Positions 56,897-64,000 of a stretch of DNA of 64,000 bases are shown piece after piece. Origin of the DNA: Pseudanabaenaceae cyanobacterium SKYG29 (GTDB lineage Bacteria; Cyanobacteriota; Cyanobacteriia; Pseudanabaenales; Pseudanabaenaceae). The DNA lies in contig JANWWT010000004.1 in the NCBI GenBank assembly GCA_025055675.1, positions 1-64,000 of the forward strand. Reading direction: 5' to 3'. How positions within the stretch are numbered: the first letter of the stretch is position 1; the number at the start of each line of letters is the position of its first letter. Under the pieces are notes generated by a model. It was given only the letters and a program-made list of their open reading frames with translations. It was not told the origin of the DNA and ran no database searches. The translations under genes and the position numbers were made by a program.

Positions 56897-57769
56897 ATGA
56901 AAGTAGTTACTGTTTACCACAATAAAGGCGGTGTAGGCAAAACCACTACTGTCGTAAATTTGGGGGCAGGTCTAGCTAGGAGGGGGTATAGGGTTCTACT
57001 AATTGACCTAGATAGTCAAGCCAATACTACCTATGCTACAGGACTGGCGAAGTCTATCTATGAAGAGGATGATTACTTCATAGCTAACAACTTTGTTGCT
57101 CTCTTGGAAAACGTCTATACTGAGGTGAAGGATGTAACCATACGGGCATCTTATTCTTCCTTCCCTGTAGATGTTATTCCCTCTCATATTTCCACTACGG
57201 AATCAGAATCAGAACTTCAGGCTAAGGATGCTGCTTTGACGCAAATTAGACTACGCAAAAAATTAGAGTCAGTATCCTATGATTATGATTTTGTAGTGAT
57301 TGATACTCCCCCTGCCATTGGCTTGTTTGCCAGAGTTGCCCTAGCAACCTGTGATTATCTGATAATTCCTTCTGACCTAAGAGCGTTTGCTACCCAAGGC
57401 TTAAAAAATGTCATTAACTTTATGACAGGACTAAATGAATTTAGACAGGAGGTAGGTAGAACGGAGATTTTAGTATTGGGTGTCTTGCCCTCAAAAATTC
57501 CTACAAACCCTAAGTTCATAGAAAAAACCTTGCCAGGGTTAGAGGAGAAGGTAAGGCAGAGGTATAAGCTTCCCCTTTTTGAGACCAGAATATATGAAAG
57601 AACTGAGCTGGCAAAGTGTCTATCCAATGAGGTAATAATAACTGGAGAGACACCAGAGGACATAGCCTATGTTCCTGACCCTAAGTCGATATTTGACTAC
57701 GCTCCAGATTCTAAATCTGTGGTAGAATTCAGCAGCCTAGTAGAGGAAGTTTTGCGGAAAGTTAAATGA
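56897..57769 (+). CDS. ParA-type partition ATPase
   Basis: 290 residues. Deviant Walker A NKGGVGKTTTVVNLGAG (residues 9-25), A' motif LLIDLDSQANTTY, Walker B VVIDTPPAIG. Short form without the N-terminal HTH of plasmid type Ia. The region is more A+T-rich than its neighbours by eye. The C-terminal part (EDIAYVPDPKSIFDYAP) is unlike chromosomal Soj. The next gene, overlapping by 4 bp, codes a ParB-like partner. Cargo (DNA, carboxysome or other) is not indicated; it is not adjacent to a small McdB-like gene. Confidence 0.87.
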   Translation: MKVVTVYHNKGGVGKTTTVVNLGAGLARRGYRVLLIDLDSQANTTYATGLAKSIYEEDDYFIANNFVALLENVYTEVKDVTIRASYSSFPVDVIPSHISTTESESELQAKDAALTQIRLRKKLESVSYDYDFVVIDTPPAIGLFARVALATCDYLIIPSDLRAFATQGLKNVINFMTGLNEFRQEVGRTEILVLGVLPSKIPTNPKFIEKTLPGLEEKVRQRYKLPLFETRIYERTELAKCLSNEVIITGETPEDIAYVPDPKSIFDYAPDSKSVVEFSSLVEEVLRKVK

Positions 57770-58482
57770 AGAAGCTTTTGGTTAACCTAGTAGAAATTGA
57801 TGCCATTCAATCAACATACAGTAGAAGCGAGTTTAATGAGCAAGAGTTAGAGAGAATTGCTAGACAAGTCCTATCTTGTAGGGGAGTTATAAACCCCATT
57901 CTTTTGAAACGCATTAACTTACTAAAATTTGAAGTTTTGGATGGTCATTTTGAGTATTATGCCGCCGTGAAAGCTAAAGAACTTGACCATACCTTCGATG
58001 AGGTGCAGGCTATAATTTTGCCTGAAGATGAAGCAGTGCAAGCAGCAATTATCGAGCAGTATAAAGAACTGAGGAAAAGCAAAAGTAATGGGGACTCCTA
58101 TAGAGAGTTTTTCCTAGAAATCCAACAAACTCTGAGTCAAATCCAAACAGACATTCATGAATTAAAGACAGTCTTACAAGCTTTAAGTCAGTTGCAAGCA
58201 GATGGCAATAACCCGATTAAAAATCATATTACCAAAAAAGTTCTGCCACCACCTCCCTTGGATTACTCCAATTTGATTGACGCTATGAATACCCTAGACG
58301 AGAGGGCGCTAGAAGATAAATTGTCGTATTTTTATAAGGGACGTTATCCGAGAACACAAGCTAAAAAAGTAATAGATGCCAGGTGCCAGAAACCTTTTGC
58401 TACTGTGGAGGATTTACGCAGGATCTTTGGTAAAGACAAGCTGGCTGAGATGAGAAAAAACTGGGATAAGACTCACCCCTGA
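57766..58482 (+). CDS. ParB-like protein with C-terminal helix-hairpin-helix-like domain
   Basis: 238 residues. The N-terminal 90 residues resemble the ParB/sulfiredoxin-like fold: VEIDAIQSTYSRSEFNEQEL, RQVLSCRGVINPILLKR and VLDGHFEYYAAVKAKEL. The GERR box of CTP-hydrolysing ParB is DGHFEY here. Residues 115-160 are coiled-coil-like. The end (LSYFYKGRYPRTQAKKVIDA, FATVEDLRRIFGKDKLAEM) resembles a ComEA-type helix-hairpin-helix, not the usual HTH. Overlap ATGA with parA couples the two. Confidence 0.7.
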   Translation: MKKLLVNLVEIDAIQSTYSRSEFNEQELERIARQVLSCRGVINPILLKRINLLKFEVLDGHFEYYAAVKAKELDHTFDEVQAIILPEDEAVQAAIIEQYKELRKSKSNGDSYREFFLEIQQTLSQIQTDIHELKTVLQALSQLQADGNNPIKNHITKKVLPPPPLDYSNLIDAMNTLDERALEDKLSYFYKGRYPRTQAKKVIDARCQKPFATVEDLRRIFGKDKLAEMRKNWDKTHP

Positions 58483-58555
58483 CTCAAGTCACACTGCTAT
58501 TTTAGCTATATGCTACGCTGGTATGTATGTGTATACGGGTTGAGGGAGAAATGCC

Positions 58556-59011
58556 GTGAACAGTTCTGAACAGAAGACCCCACGCCATTTACTCGTGATT
58601 ATTGACCATCAGGGCAAGCGCACTTACAATTTGCAGGCAAGTATGTACTCCATTGGTCGGGATGAGAGCAATGCGATCGTCTTAAAATCGGACAAAATTT
58701 CCCGTCAGCACGCTATGTTGATTAGAATGCCTCTCCCTGATGGTAAGGGCTACCGCTATAAGATTCAAGACGGCAATTTAGAGGGTAAGAAAAGTGTCAA
58801 CGGAATTACAGTCAACGGCAAACAGGTGGACTCGGCGGAGCTAAAGAACGGAGATATGATTGTGTTTGGGGGTGTGGCGCAGGCGGCTTACTACTTGAAG
58901 AATCTGACCGATCGGGAACTGGCTGATTACAGCAAGCAACCAGAATACAAAAGTCTCAAGGGTAAGATTACTGACCCAGAAAAGACCGTGGCTATGCTCG
59001 ATGACGATTAA
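58556..59011 (+). CDS. FHA-domain protein
   Basis: 151 residues with one FHA domain (about 12-115) that binds phosphothreonine: MYSIGRDESNAIVLKSDKIS, SRQHAML, VNGITVNG. GTG 58556 has GGGAGA upstream; the nearby ATG is closed by a stop. The C-terminus is a short acidic tail. The last 11 bp overlap sbcD. The partner kinase is unknown. Confidence 0.88.
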   Translation: MNSSEQKTPRHLLVIIDHQGKRTYNLQASMYSIGRDESNAIVLKSDKISRQHAMLIRMPLPDGKGYRYKIQDGNLEGKKSVNGITVNGKQVDSAELKNGDMIVFGGVAQAAYYLKNLTDRELADYSKQPEYKSLKGKITDPEKTVAMLDDD

Positions 59012-60236
59012 AGTCCTCCATTTGGCTGATATTCACCTGGGCAGTTTGGCTCATGGCAAGGTCAACCCCACCACTGGTGTCAATTCTAGGCTGGAAGATT
59101 TCACTCGCAGTCTAAGTTTATGTATCGATCGGGCAATCACGGAACCCGCTGACTTGGTTCTCTTTGCAGGGGATGCTTTCCCGGATGCGGTTCCCCCTCC
59201 CTATGTACAGCAGGCTTTTGCCCAACAGTTTCGCCGTCTTGCTGATGCCCACATCCCTACGGTTTTGTTAGTGGGGAACCATGACCAACATTGCCAGGGA
59301 CTGGGGGGAGCCAGTTTAGTAATTTATCGTAGTTTGGGGGTACCTGGGTTTATTGTCGGAGACACGATCGCTACCCATACTATTTCTACCCGTGGGGGCA
59401 AAATTCAGGTGATTACGGTACCCTGGTTAACCCGATCGGCTTTACTGACCAAACAGGAGACCCAGGGATTATCGGTGGCCGAGGTGGGAGATTTGTTACT
59501 AGAAAAGCTAACGATTGTCCTAGAGGCAGAAATTCGCCGCCTTGATCCCAACCTGCCTACGGTGCTGTTGGGACACATGATGATTGACACGGCTACCTAT
59601 GGTGCGGAGAGGTTTTTAGCGGCGGGCAAGGGATTTACGATCCCTCTGTCCTTAGTAGCCCGATCGGAATTTGCCTATGTTGCCCTGGGGCATGTACACC
59701 GCCATCAAGTCCTGTGTCAAGAACCACCAGTTGTATATCCTGGCAGTATTGAGCGAGTTGATTTTGGGGAAGAAACAGAGGAGAAAGGCTATTGTTGGGT
59801 AGAAATCAGTAAAAGACAGACAAAATTTACGTTTTGTCCCCTCCCCGCCCGCCAGTTTCGTACTATTTCTGTAGACTTGACCAATTCTGAGCAGCCCCTA
59901 CAGGAGTTGTTAAAAACGATCGGGGAACACAATATCACAGACACCATAGTGCGCCTGCGCTACCAAATCAAGCCAGAGCAAGTTTCTTCTCTAGATCAGC
60001 ATCTGATTCACCAAGCCCTTGCCAGTGCCCATACCTACAAAATTATTGCGGAAGTGCAGGAAACTCGCCCCCGCATTCGTCTGCCTGATTTGACGCCAGA
60101 GCAAGTCCTTGACCCCCTCTCTGCCCTGAAACATTATCTGTCCAAGCGAGAAGATTTACGGTCTTTAGAATCTGACCTTATCAGTGCTGCGCAGACTCTC
60201 CTAGAACCAGCAGGGGGGCAGCTCTCCCTGATTTAA
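59001..60236 (+). CDS. sbcD: DNA repair exonuclease SbcD (Mre11-type)
   Basis: Nuclease subunit of the SbcCD complex that processes hairpins and DNA ends. 411 residues with metal motifs LHLADIHLGS, LFAGDAFPD, LVGNHDQH, LGHMMID and ALGHVHRHQV. sbcC is not adjacent. The start lies in the FHA gene, so FHA and SbcD are translationally coupled; this hints at phospho-dependent control but nothing more. Confidence 0.93.
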   Translation: MTIKVLHLADIHLGSLAHGKVNPTTGVNSRLEDFTRSLSLCIDRAITEPADLVLFAGDAFPDAVPPPYVQQAFAQQFRRLADAHIPTVLLVGNHDQHCQGLGGASLVIYRSLGVPGFIVGDTIATHTISTRGGKIQVITVPWLTRSALLTKQETQGLSVAEVGDLLLEKLTIVLEAEIRRLDPNLPTVLLGHMMIDTATYGAERFLAAGKGFTIPLSLVARSEFAYVALGHVHRHQVLCQEPPVVYPGSIERVDFGEETEEKGYCWVEISKRQTKFTFCPLPARQFRTISVDLTNSEQPLQELLKTIGEHNITDTIVRLRYQIKPEQVSSLDQHLIHQALASAHTYKIIAEVQETRPRIRLPDLTPEQVLDPLSALKHYLSKREDLRSLESDLISAAQTLLEPAGGQLSLI

Positions 60237-60293
60237 TTATTGTTTCCTGGAAATAGAATCTGACCTTCCCCTATGATAAAAGCAGGTTAAATC

Positions 60294-61280
60294 ATGTCGA
60301 CCATGGGACGGGCAGTAGCTCTCAGTGTAGTCATATTGTTAAGTGGGTGCGTTCTCACTCACCCCCCTAAGCCCTTTAAGGATGAAATGCCTATTTCTCG
60401 CCCGATTGCCCACCTAGAACAGTCCCAGGCAACTCAAGTTTTATTCCTCAACAGCAAAACCCCTAAGACAACTACAGGAGGGATTGCCCTCCGATCGGGA
60501 GAAATCGTGACAACTGACAGCCAAGGCACAGCCCAAATTCAGTTCCACAATCGCACCCGCAGTCGCCTTGCCCGCCAGACCGAGGTAAAACTACAATCAG
60601 CCCAGAGCTTGGCACTCAGACAGGGAAGCATCATTGTTGATAGCCCTGACTTTTTCCAGGTTAACACCAAATTTGGACGAGTCACTGCCACCAATGCTAC
60701 TTTTTATGTTGAGACCACTCCTGCTCCCTGGCAAAGCAGTCAAATCGTGGTTCTGCGCGGCCAAGTAGAAAGTTTTATTCTCAACTCGGAAGGCAAGATT
60801 GTTATCAAAGGTGGAGAAGCTGTTACTATTACCCCTTTGGGTCTTCCCTGGAAAATTTACCAGCTCCAGGCAAAAGACCGTCAGTATTGGCTACAGAAAA
60901 TTAAACAATTGTTTAAGTTCAGTGACCGTCTACCCGTGGAAGTAGTTTTCCATGCTCCCCTACCTACCCCCAAGCCCAAGCCAAGTCCTACTTTCCGCCC
61001 TGATTCCCCCTTTGTAGAAGCAGCATCGGACTCCTACTACTACTCACCTCCTCCTACATCCTACGAACAGGAACCCTACTACGACTACGCTCCTCCCCAA
61101 CCCGTTGTCAGAGCTGCTCCCCCCCCTCAGGTAGCTCCCCCACCACCGGAACCAGCACCACCCCCCCCTGTAGTATATGAACCACCTCCCCCAGAGCCAG
61201 AGGTGCCCCCCGTTCAGGTGCCTGTAGCACCAGAACCACCGCCGTTGGAGCTGCCAGAACCAAGTGAAAACACTGAATAA
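60294..61280 (+). CDS. FecR-domain lipoprotein with proline-rich tail
   Basis: 328 residues. Lipobox LLSGC (Cys19) gives a lipoprotein; FecR-like domain at about 60-185 (LRSGEIVTTDSQGTAQIQF, LRQGSIIVDSP, VLRGQV); the last 100 residues are Pro/Glu-rich with Tyr. Such proteins may be envelope scaffolds. ATG 60294 or 60303 are equally possible. TATGATAAAAG just upstream may be the -10. No FecI or TonB-receptor gene is nearby. Confidence 0.85.
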   Translation: MSTMGRAVALSVVILLSGCVLTHPPKPFKDEMPISRPIAHLEQSQATQVLFLNSKTPKTTTGGIALRSGEIVTTDSQGTAQIQFHNRTRSRLARQTEVKLQSAQSLALRQGSIIVDSPDFFQVNTKFGRVTATNATFYVETTPAPWQSSQIVVLRGQVESFILNSEGKIVIKGGEAVTITPLGLPWKIYQLQAKDRQYWLQKIKQLFKFSDRLPVEVVFHAPLPTPKPKPSPTFRPDSPFVEAASDSYYYSPPPTSYEQEPYYDYAPPQPVVRAAPPPQVAPPPPEPAPPPPVVYEPPPPEPEVPPVQVPVAPEPPPLELPEPSENTE

Positions 61281-61335
61281 TTTGATATTTCTGTTGCGCT
61301 ATGCCAGTCTGTATTCACTACCCCAAAAGGGGGAA

Positions 61336-63180
61336 TTAAACACCGTAGTCGGGATGAAAGAAGCTATAAACTTTGTAGGCTAACTTTTCCCCAATCCCAG
61401 GGGTGGTAGCAATGTGTTCTAAACTAGCCTGCCGTAAATACTCGACGCTGTGGAACTTCTCTAATAGTAATTTCTGCCGTTGTCTCCCCAAGCCAGGAAT
61501 CTGATCAAGAATGGATTGTTGCATTCTCTGACTGCGTTTTTGCCGATGAAAACTTACAGCAAAGCGATGGGCTTCATCTCGCACTCGCCGTAAAAGTTGC
61601 AGCCCTGGATGTTCCCGATCGATAACTAAAGGTTCACTTTTACCTGGTAGAAAAATCTCTTCTCTTTTCTTTGCCAAGCCAATGACAGTAAAAGCTTCTG
61701 CTAAACCATATTTCCGTAAAACAGACATAACTGCCGAGAGCTGACCTTTACCGCCATCAATCATCACCAGTTCAGGATAGTCATCTTGAGGTTTGCTGGG
61801 ATGAAATCTTCTACTGATTACTTCTGCCATACTGGCAAAATCGTCCGCATGACCTGCTTGCACCTCTGGATGACGAATTTTGTAGTGACGATAGAATTGT
61901 TTGGCGGGCAACCCATCGATAAACACAACTTGACTTGCTACTACATCTGTACCTTGAATGTGGGAAATGTCATAACCTTCGATGCGGCGGGGGATGTCTT
62001 CTAAGCCTAGTATCTCAGTTAAACCCTCTAGGCTAGCTAAATTCCGATCGTTCTGTTTCTGAATACGGGCTAGTTCATACTGGGCGTTCCGTTCCACCAT
62101 TTCAATCAATTCAGCTTTCTGTTGCCTTTGTGGCGTAAAAAGATAGACCTTCTTTTGTTTCCTTTCACTTAACCAGGCTGATAGTAGTTCTCCCTCTGGT
62201 AGTTCTAGTTGGGTGTGAATTTCCGTCGGTATCTCCTGGGGTTCACAGTTTTGGTAATGAGCTTCTAATGTCCGTTGCAAGATCATAGCGGGGTCAGCAC
62301 TCTGGCTGTCAGCTACAAAACCTAAACGACCAACTAAACGCCCTGCACGAATTTGAAATAACTGAATACAGGTGTGGTGTTCATCTTGGGCTAGGGCAAT
62401 AGCATCACGGGAAATAGTGTCATCGGGTAGGGTCACTTTTTGGTCACTGTGCAGTGCTTTTAGGGTATTAATCTGATCGCGAATTTTCGCTGCCTGTTCA
62501 AATTCCAGATTCTCGGCGTGCTGTTCCATCCGTTCTGTCAAACTATCAACCAGCTCTTTGATTCTGCCCTGGAAAACCATTCCTACTTTGTGCATTGTGC
62601 GGCGATACTCTTCTGGACTAATAAGCTTTTGGCACACACCAGGACAAAGTCCAATATCATAGTTTAAGCAGGGTCGGTCTTTGAACAGGGGTTGGGGTCG
62701 CTGCCGTAAGGGAAAAATCCGTTTTACTATCGATAATGTCCGCTTGAGGGCAAAACTGTCTACGTACGGACCATAATAACGATCGCGGGGGTTACCTGTC
62801 TTTCTTCTAGTAATAAAGATGCGGGGATATTCCTCTGACCAGGTAATGCAGACGTAGGGATATTTTTTATCATCTTTTAGTAAAACATTGTAGTAGGGTT
62901 GATATTGCTTAATTAGGTTATCCTCTAGGGCAAGGGCTTCTGCTTCTGTATCTGTGACGATGAATTCAATCTCCCACACTAGCTGTACCATCATGGCAAT
63001 GCGGGGGGAGAGTTCCAAAGACGATCGGAAATATGACCTTACTCTATTTCTTAGGTTTTTCGATTTGCCAATGTAGAGTACCTGATCGTCCTTGCCACGC
63101 ATGAAGTAAACGCCAGGCTCAGGGGGTATTTCTTTTAGTCGCTCTTCTAGTTTGTCTTTGTTTTGCACTAGAGGTGTCAT
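61336..63180 (-). CDS. uvrC: Excinuclease ABC subunit C
   Basis: Makes the dual incision in nucleotide excision repair. 614 residues: GIY-YIG domain ([20 protein letters not shown]), Cys motif [16 protein letters not shown] domain ([13 protein letters not shown]), RNase H-like nuclease ([28 protein letters not shown]) and a C-terminal HhH pair ([24 protein letters not shown]). It starts 3 bp after the VWA-like gene, likely the same transcript. Confidence 0.97.
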   Translation of the reverse strand: MTPLVQNKDKLEERLKEIPPEPGVYFMRGKDDQVLYIGKSKNLRNRVRSYFRSSLELSPRIAMMVQLVWEIEFIVTDTEAEALALEDNLIKQYQPYYNVLLKDDKKYPYVCITWSEEYPRIFITRRKTGNPRDRYYGPYVDSFALKRTLSIVKRIFPLRQRPQPLFKDRPCLNYDIGLCPGVCQKLISPEEYRRTMHKVGMVFQGRIKELVDSLTERMEQHAENLEFEQAAKIRDQINTLKALHSDQKVTLPDDTISRDAIALAQDEHHTCIQLFQIRAGRLVGRLGFVADSQSADPAMILQRTLEAHYQNCEPQEIPTEIHTQLELPEGELLSAWLSERKQKKVYLFTPQRQQKAELIEMVERNAQYELARIQKQNDRNLASLEGLTEILGLEDIPRRIEGYDISHIQGTDVVASQVVFIDGLPAKQFYRHYKIRHPEVQAGHADDFASMAEVISRRFHPSKPQDDYPELVMIDGGKGQLSAVMSVLRKYGLAEAFTVIGLAKKREEIFLPGKSEPLVIDREHPGLQLLRRVRDEAHRFAVSFHRQKRSQRMQQSILDQIPGLGRQRQKLLLEKFHSVEYLRQASLEHIATTPGIGEKLAYKVYSFFHPDYGV

Positions 63181-63183
63181 AGG

Positions 63184-63813
63184 TCAGTCTAAGACTGCAT
63201 CTTTTAGCAAATCTACTAGGCTCATTTTCTGCATCACCCGCCAGTGTTTCGCATCTACCAGGTCTTTGCCTCCTAGGTCTACAATTCGATCGTCCAGGAA
63301 AGCTAAAAATTCCCTCGTTGCTGCATTGTCACCAATCTGTAAGAAGCTAATACCCAATTCGTAGTTGGTTTCATGTTCTTTTTCCTTTCCCAGTTTGTGA
63401 CTAGTCTCTAATAAAATATCAACAATTTGTTCACTCTCAGGGGGAATGTGGTCTATTAAGGTAATAATAATCTCGCCATTGACATTGGCTTTCCAGCCCC
63501 GTCGACTAAAGTAGTAAGTAATTACTTCTCTGATTGCTCCCAGTAAGTTATTCATCACAGGGGGATTCTTCCTTTGGAAAATTTCTGCTAAACCTTTTAG
63601 GTCGCTACATTTTACAAACTCTACAGGGTCAGTCGCCCAGTATATGTTTAACCCATTCCGATCGTATTCTAGACATTTCTTCCCCAATTGAATAATCGCT
63701 GATGGTGCCGATCGCCATTCACTAAAAAAGGGATGGTGGTTATTGTAGGTCTCTATATTGCGACAGATAACAAAGCTAAAATCCCGATCGCGTAGGAGTT
63801 TATTAGTATTCAT
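63184..63813 (-). CDS. Degenerate VWA-domain protein
   Basis: 209 residues with the layout of a short cytoplasmic von Willebrand A domain (RDFSFVICRNIETYNN, NGLNIYWATDPVEF, IFQRKNPPVMNNLLGAI, GEIIITLIDHIPPE, ISFLQIGDNAATREFLAFLD). The MIDAS D-x-S-x-S is replaced by ICRNIET, and the Thr by Asn; only the Asp of LIDH remains, so metal binding is doubtful. A protein-interaction role is inferred. The ATG overlaps the preceding small ORF by 4 bp. Confidence 0.72.
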   Translation of the reverse strand: MNTNKLLRDRDFSFVICRNIETYNNHHPFFSEWRSAPSAIIQLGKKCLEYDRNGLNIYWATDPVEFVKCSDLKGLAEIFQRKNPPVMNNLLGAIREVITYYFSRRGWKANVNGEIIITLIDHIPPESEQIVDILLETSHKLGKEKEHETNYELGISFLQIGDNAATREFLAFLDDRIVDLGGKDLVDAKHWRVMQKMSLVDLLKDAVLD

Positions 63814-63977
63814 TGGGTCAGGTCAACATCAATTATTACTATATTACTATTACGACGATAGCTGATAGCTAAAAACTGGTTCTTAGGCTTGCCGAACACT
63901 CGCTGTGCAGTAAGGATAGCTTCATCCAGTGCTTGGTGTTGTTGGGATGTGCCTTTGAGTTTAGCTTCTCTGACCAA
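63810..63977 (-). CDS. Small ORF coupled to the VWA-like gene
   Basis: 55 codons from TTG 63977 (AGGGGA 7 nt upstream) to TGA 63812-63810, which overlaps the next ATG as ATGA. It reads VREAKLKGTSQQHQALDEA and NIVIIDVDLTQ at the end. An in-frame TAG at 63990-63992 means it is not the tail of a longer frame, unless a frameshift exists. Not recognised. The sequence above 63990 may hold the end of another gene (frame closing at 63961), cut by the window edge. Confidence 0.45.
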   Translation of the reverse strand: MVREAKLKGTSQQHQALDEAILTAQRVFGKPKNQFLAISYRRNSNIVIIDVDLTQ

Positions 63978-64000
63978 AGTAGATTTCCCCTAACCCCACC

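Noticed and set aside
61318-61336. CCCC-AAAA-GGGG hairpin between the FecR gene and uvrC
   Set aside because: No T run on the plus strand and weak on the minus; not enough for a terminator call.

Overview
The window is chromosomal DNA from a cyanobacterium. The evidence is a phycobilisome rod-core linker gene (cpcG), a cyanobacterial-type chorismate lyase, DHNA-CoA thioesterase (phylloquinone pathway), a TPM/Psb32-like protein, a thioredoxin-fold protein resembling the thylakoid photosystem I accumulation factor, cyAbrB, DUF3110, and a tmRNA whose tag reads ANNIVPFARKAAAVAA. The hexamer CGATCG, core of the HIP1-type repeat of many cyanobacteria, recurs throughout. I cannot name the genus from sequence alone. 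No insertion sequence, prophage, CRISPR array or tRNA gene was seen.

Layout. 1-5.6 kb: the 3' part of a large CheA-type hybrid kinase with a 75-bp tandem repeat, followed by two tandem membrane-anchored PstS-like binding proteins. 5.7-11.1 kb: a pentapeptide-repeat protein, an assimilatory APS/PAPS reductase and a degenerate P-type-ATPase-like membrane protein, converging on purL. 11.2-13.3 kb: groESL behind a CIRCE operator and ending in a terminator. 13.3-24.6 kb: uvrA, an amino-acid permease, miaB-selO-recN, and murI-amiC. 24.7-30.3 kb: a DUF2330/RnfD-like pair, DUF3110, ExbD/TonB-like pair, and cyAbrB-TatD-scpB. 30.3-41 kb: Rsh (ppGpp) with an anti-sigma-type kinase, a TIR/deoxyribosyltransferase-like protein, an oxidoreductase, chorismate lyase, a Psb32-like protein, a YbjN pair, and a five-gene folE cluster. 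41.0-41.65 kb: two head-to-head RNA genes, tmRNA (minus) and a 6S RNA (plus), the latter just upstream of purK. 42-51.8 kb: menI-type thioesterase, PRC-barrel protein, rdgB, LivH-type permease, GGDEF response regulator, ccdA, pdxA, dnaA, and a TAXI-type binding protein. 52-64 kb: Mla-type lipid transport genes, DUF1993, cpcG, universal stress protein, a ParA/ParB-like pair, FHA-SbcD, a FecR-type lipoprotein, uvrC and a degenerate VWA protein.

Most of the window is housekeeping. Items deserving a second look are: a 24-bp repeat inserted in coding sequence three times in the dnaA linker and once in pdxA; the degenerate P-type ATPase coupled to cysH; a ParA partnered with a ParB-like protein that appears to end in a helix-hairpin-helix rather than a helix-turn-helix; a solitary TIR/NDT-like protein; a VWA protein without a MIDAS site preceded by a translationally coupled 55-residue ORF; and the unusual number of convergent genes whose coding 3' ends overlap.
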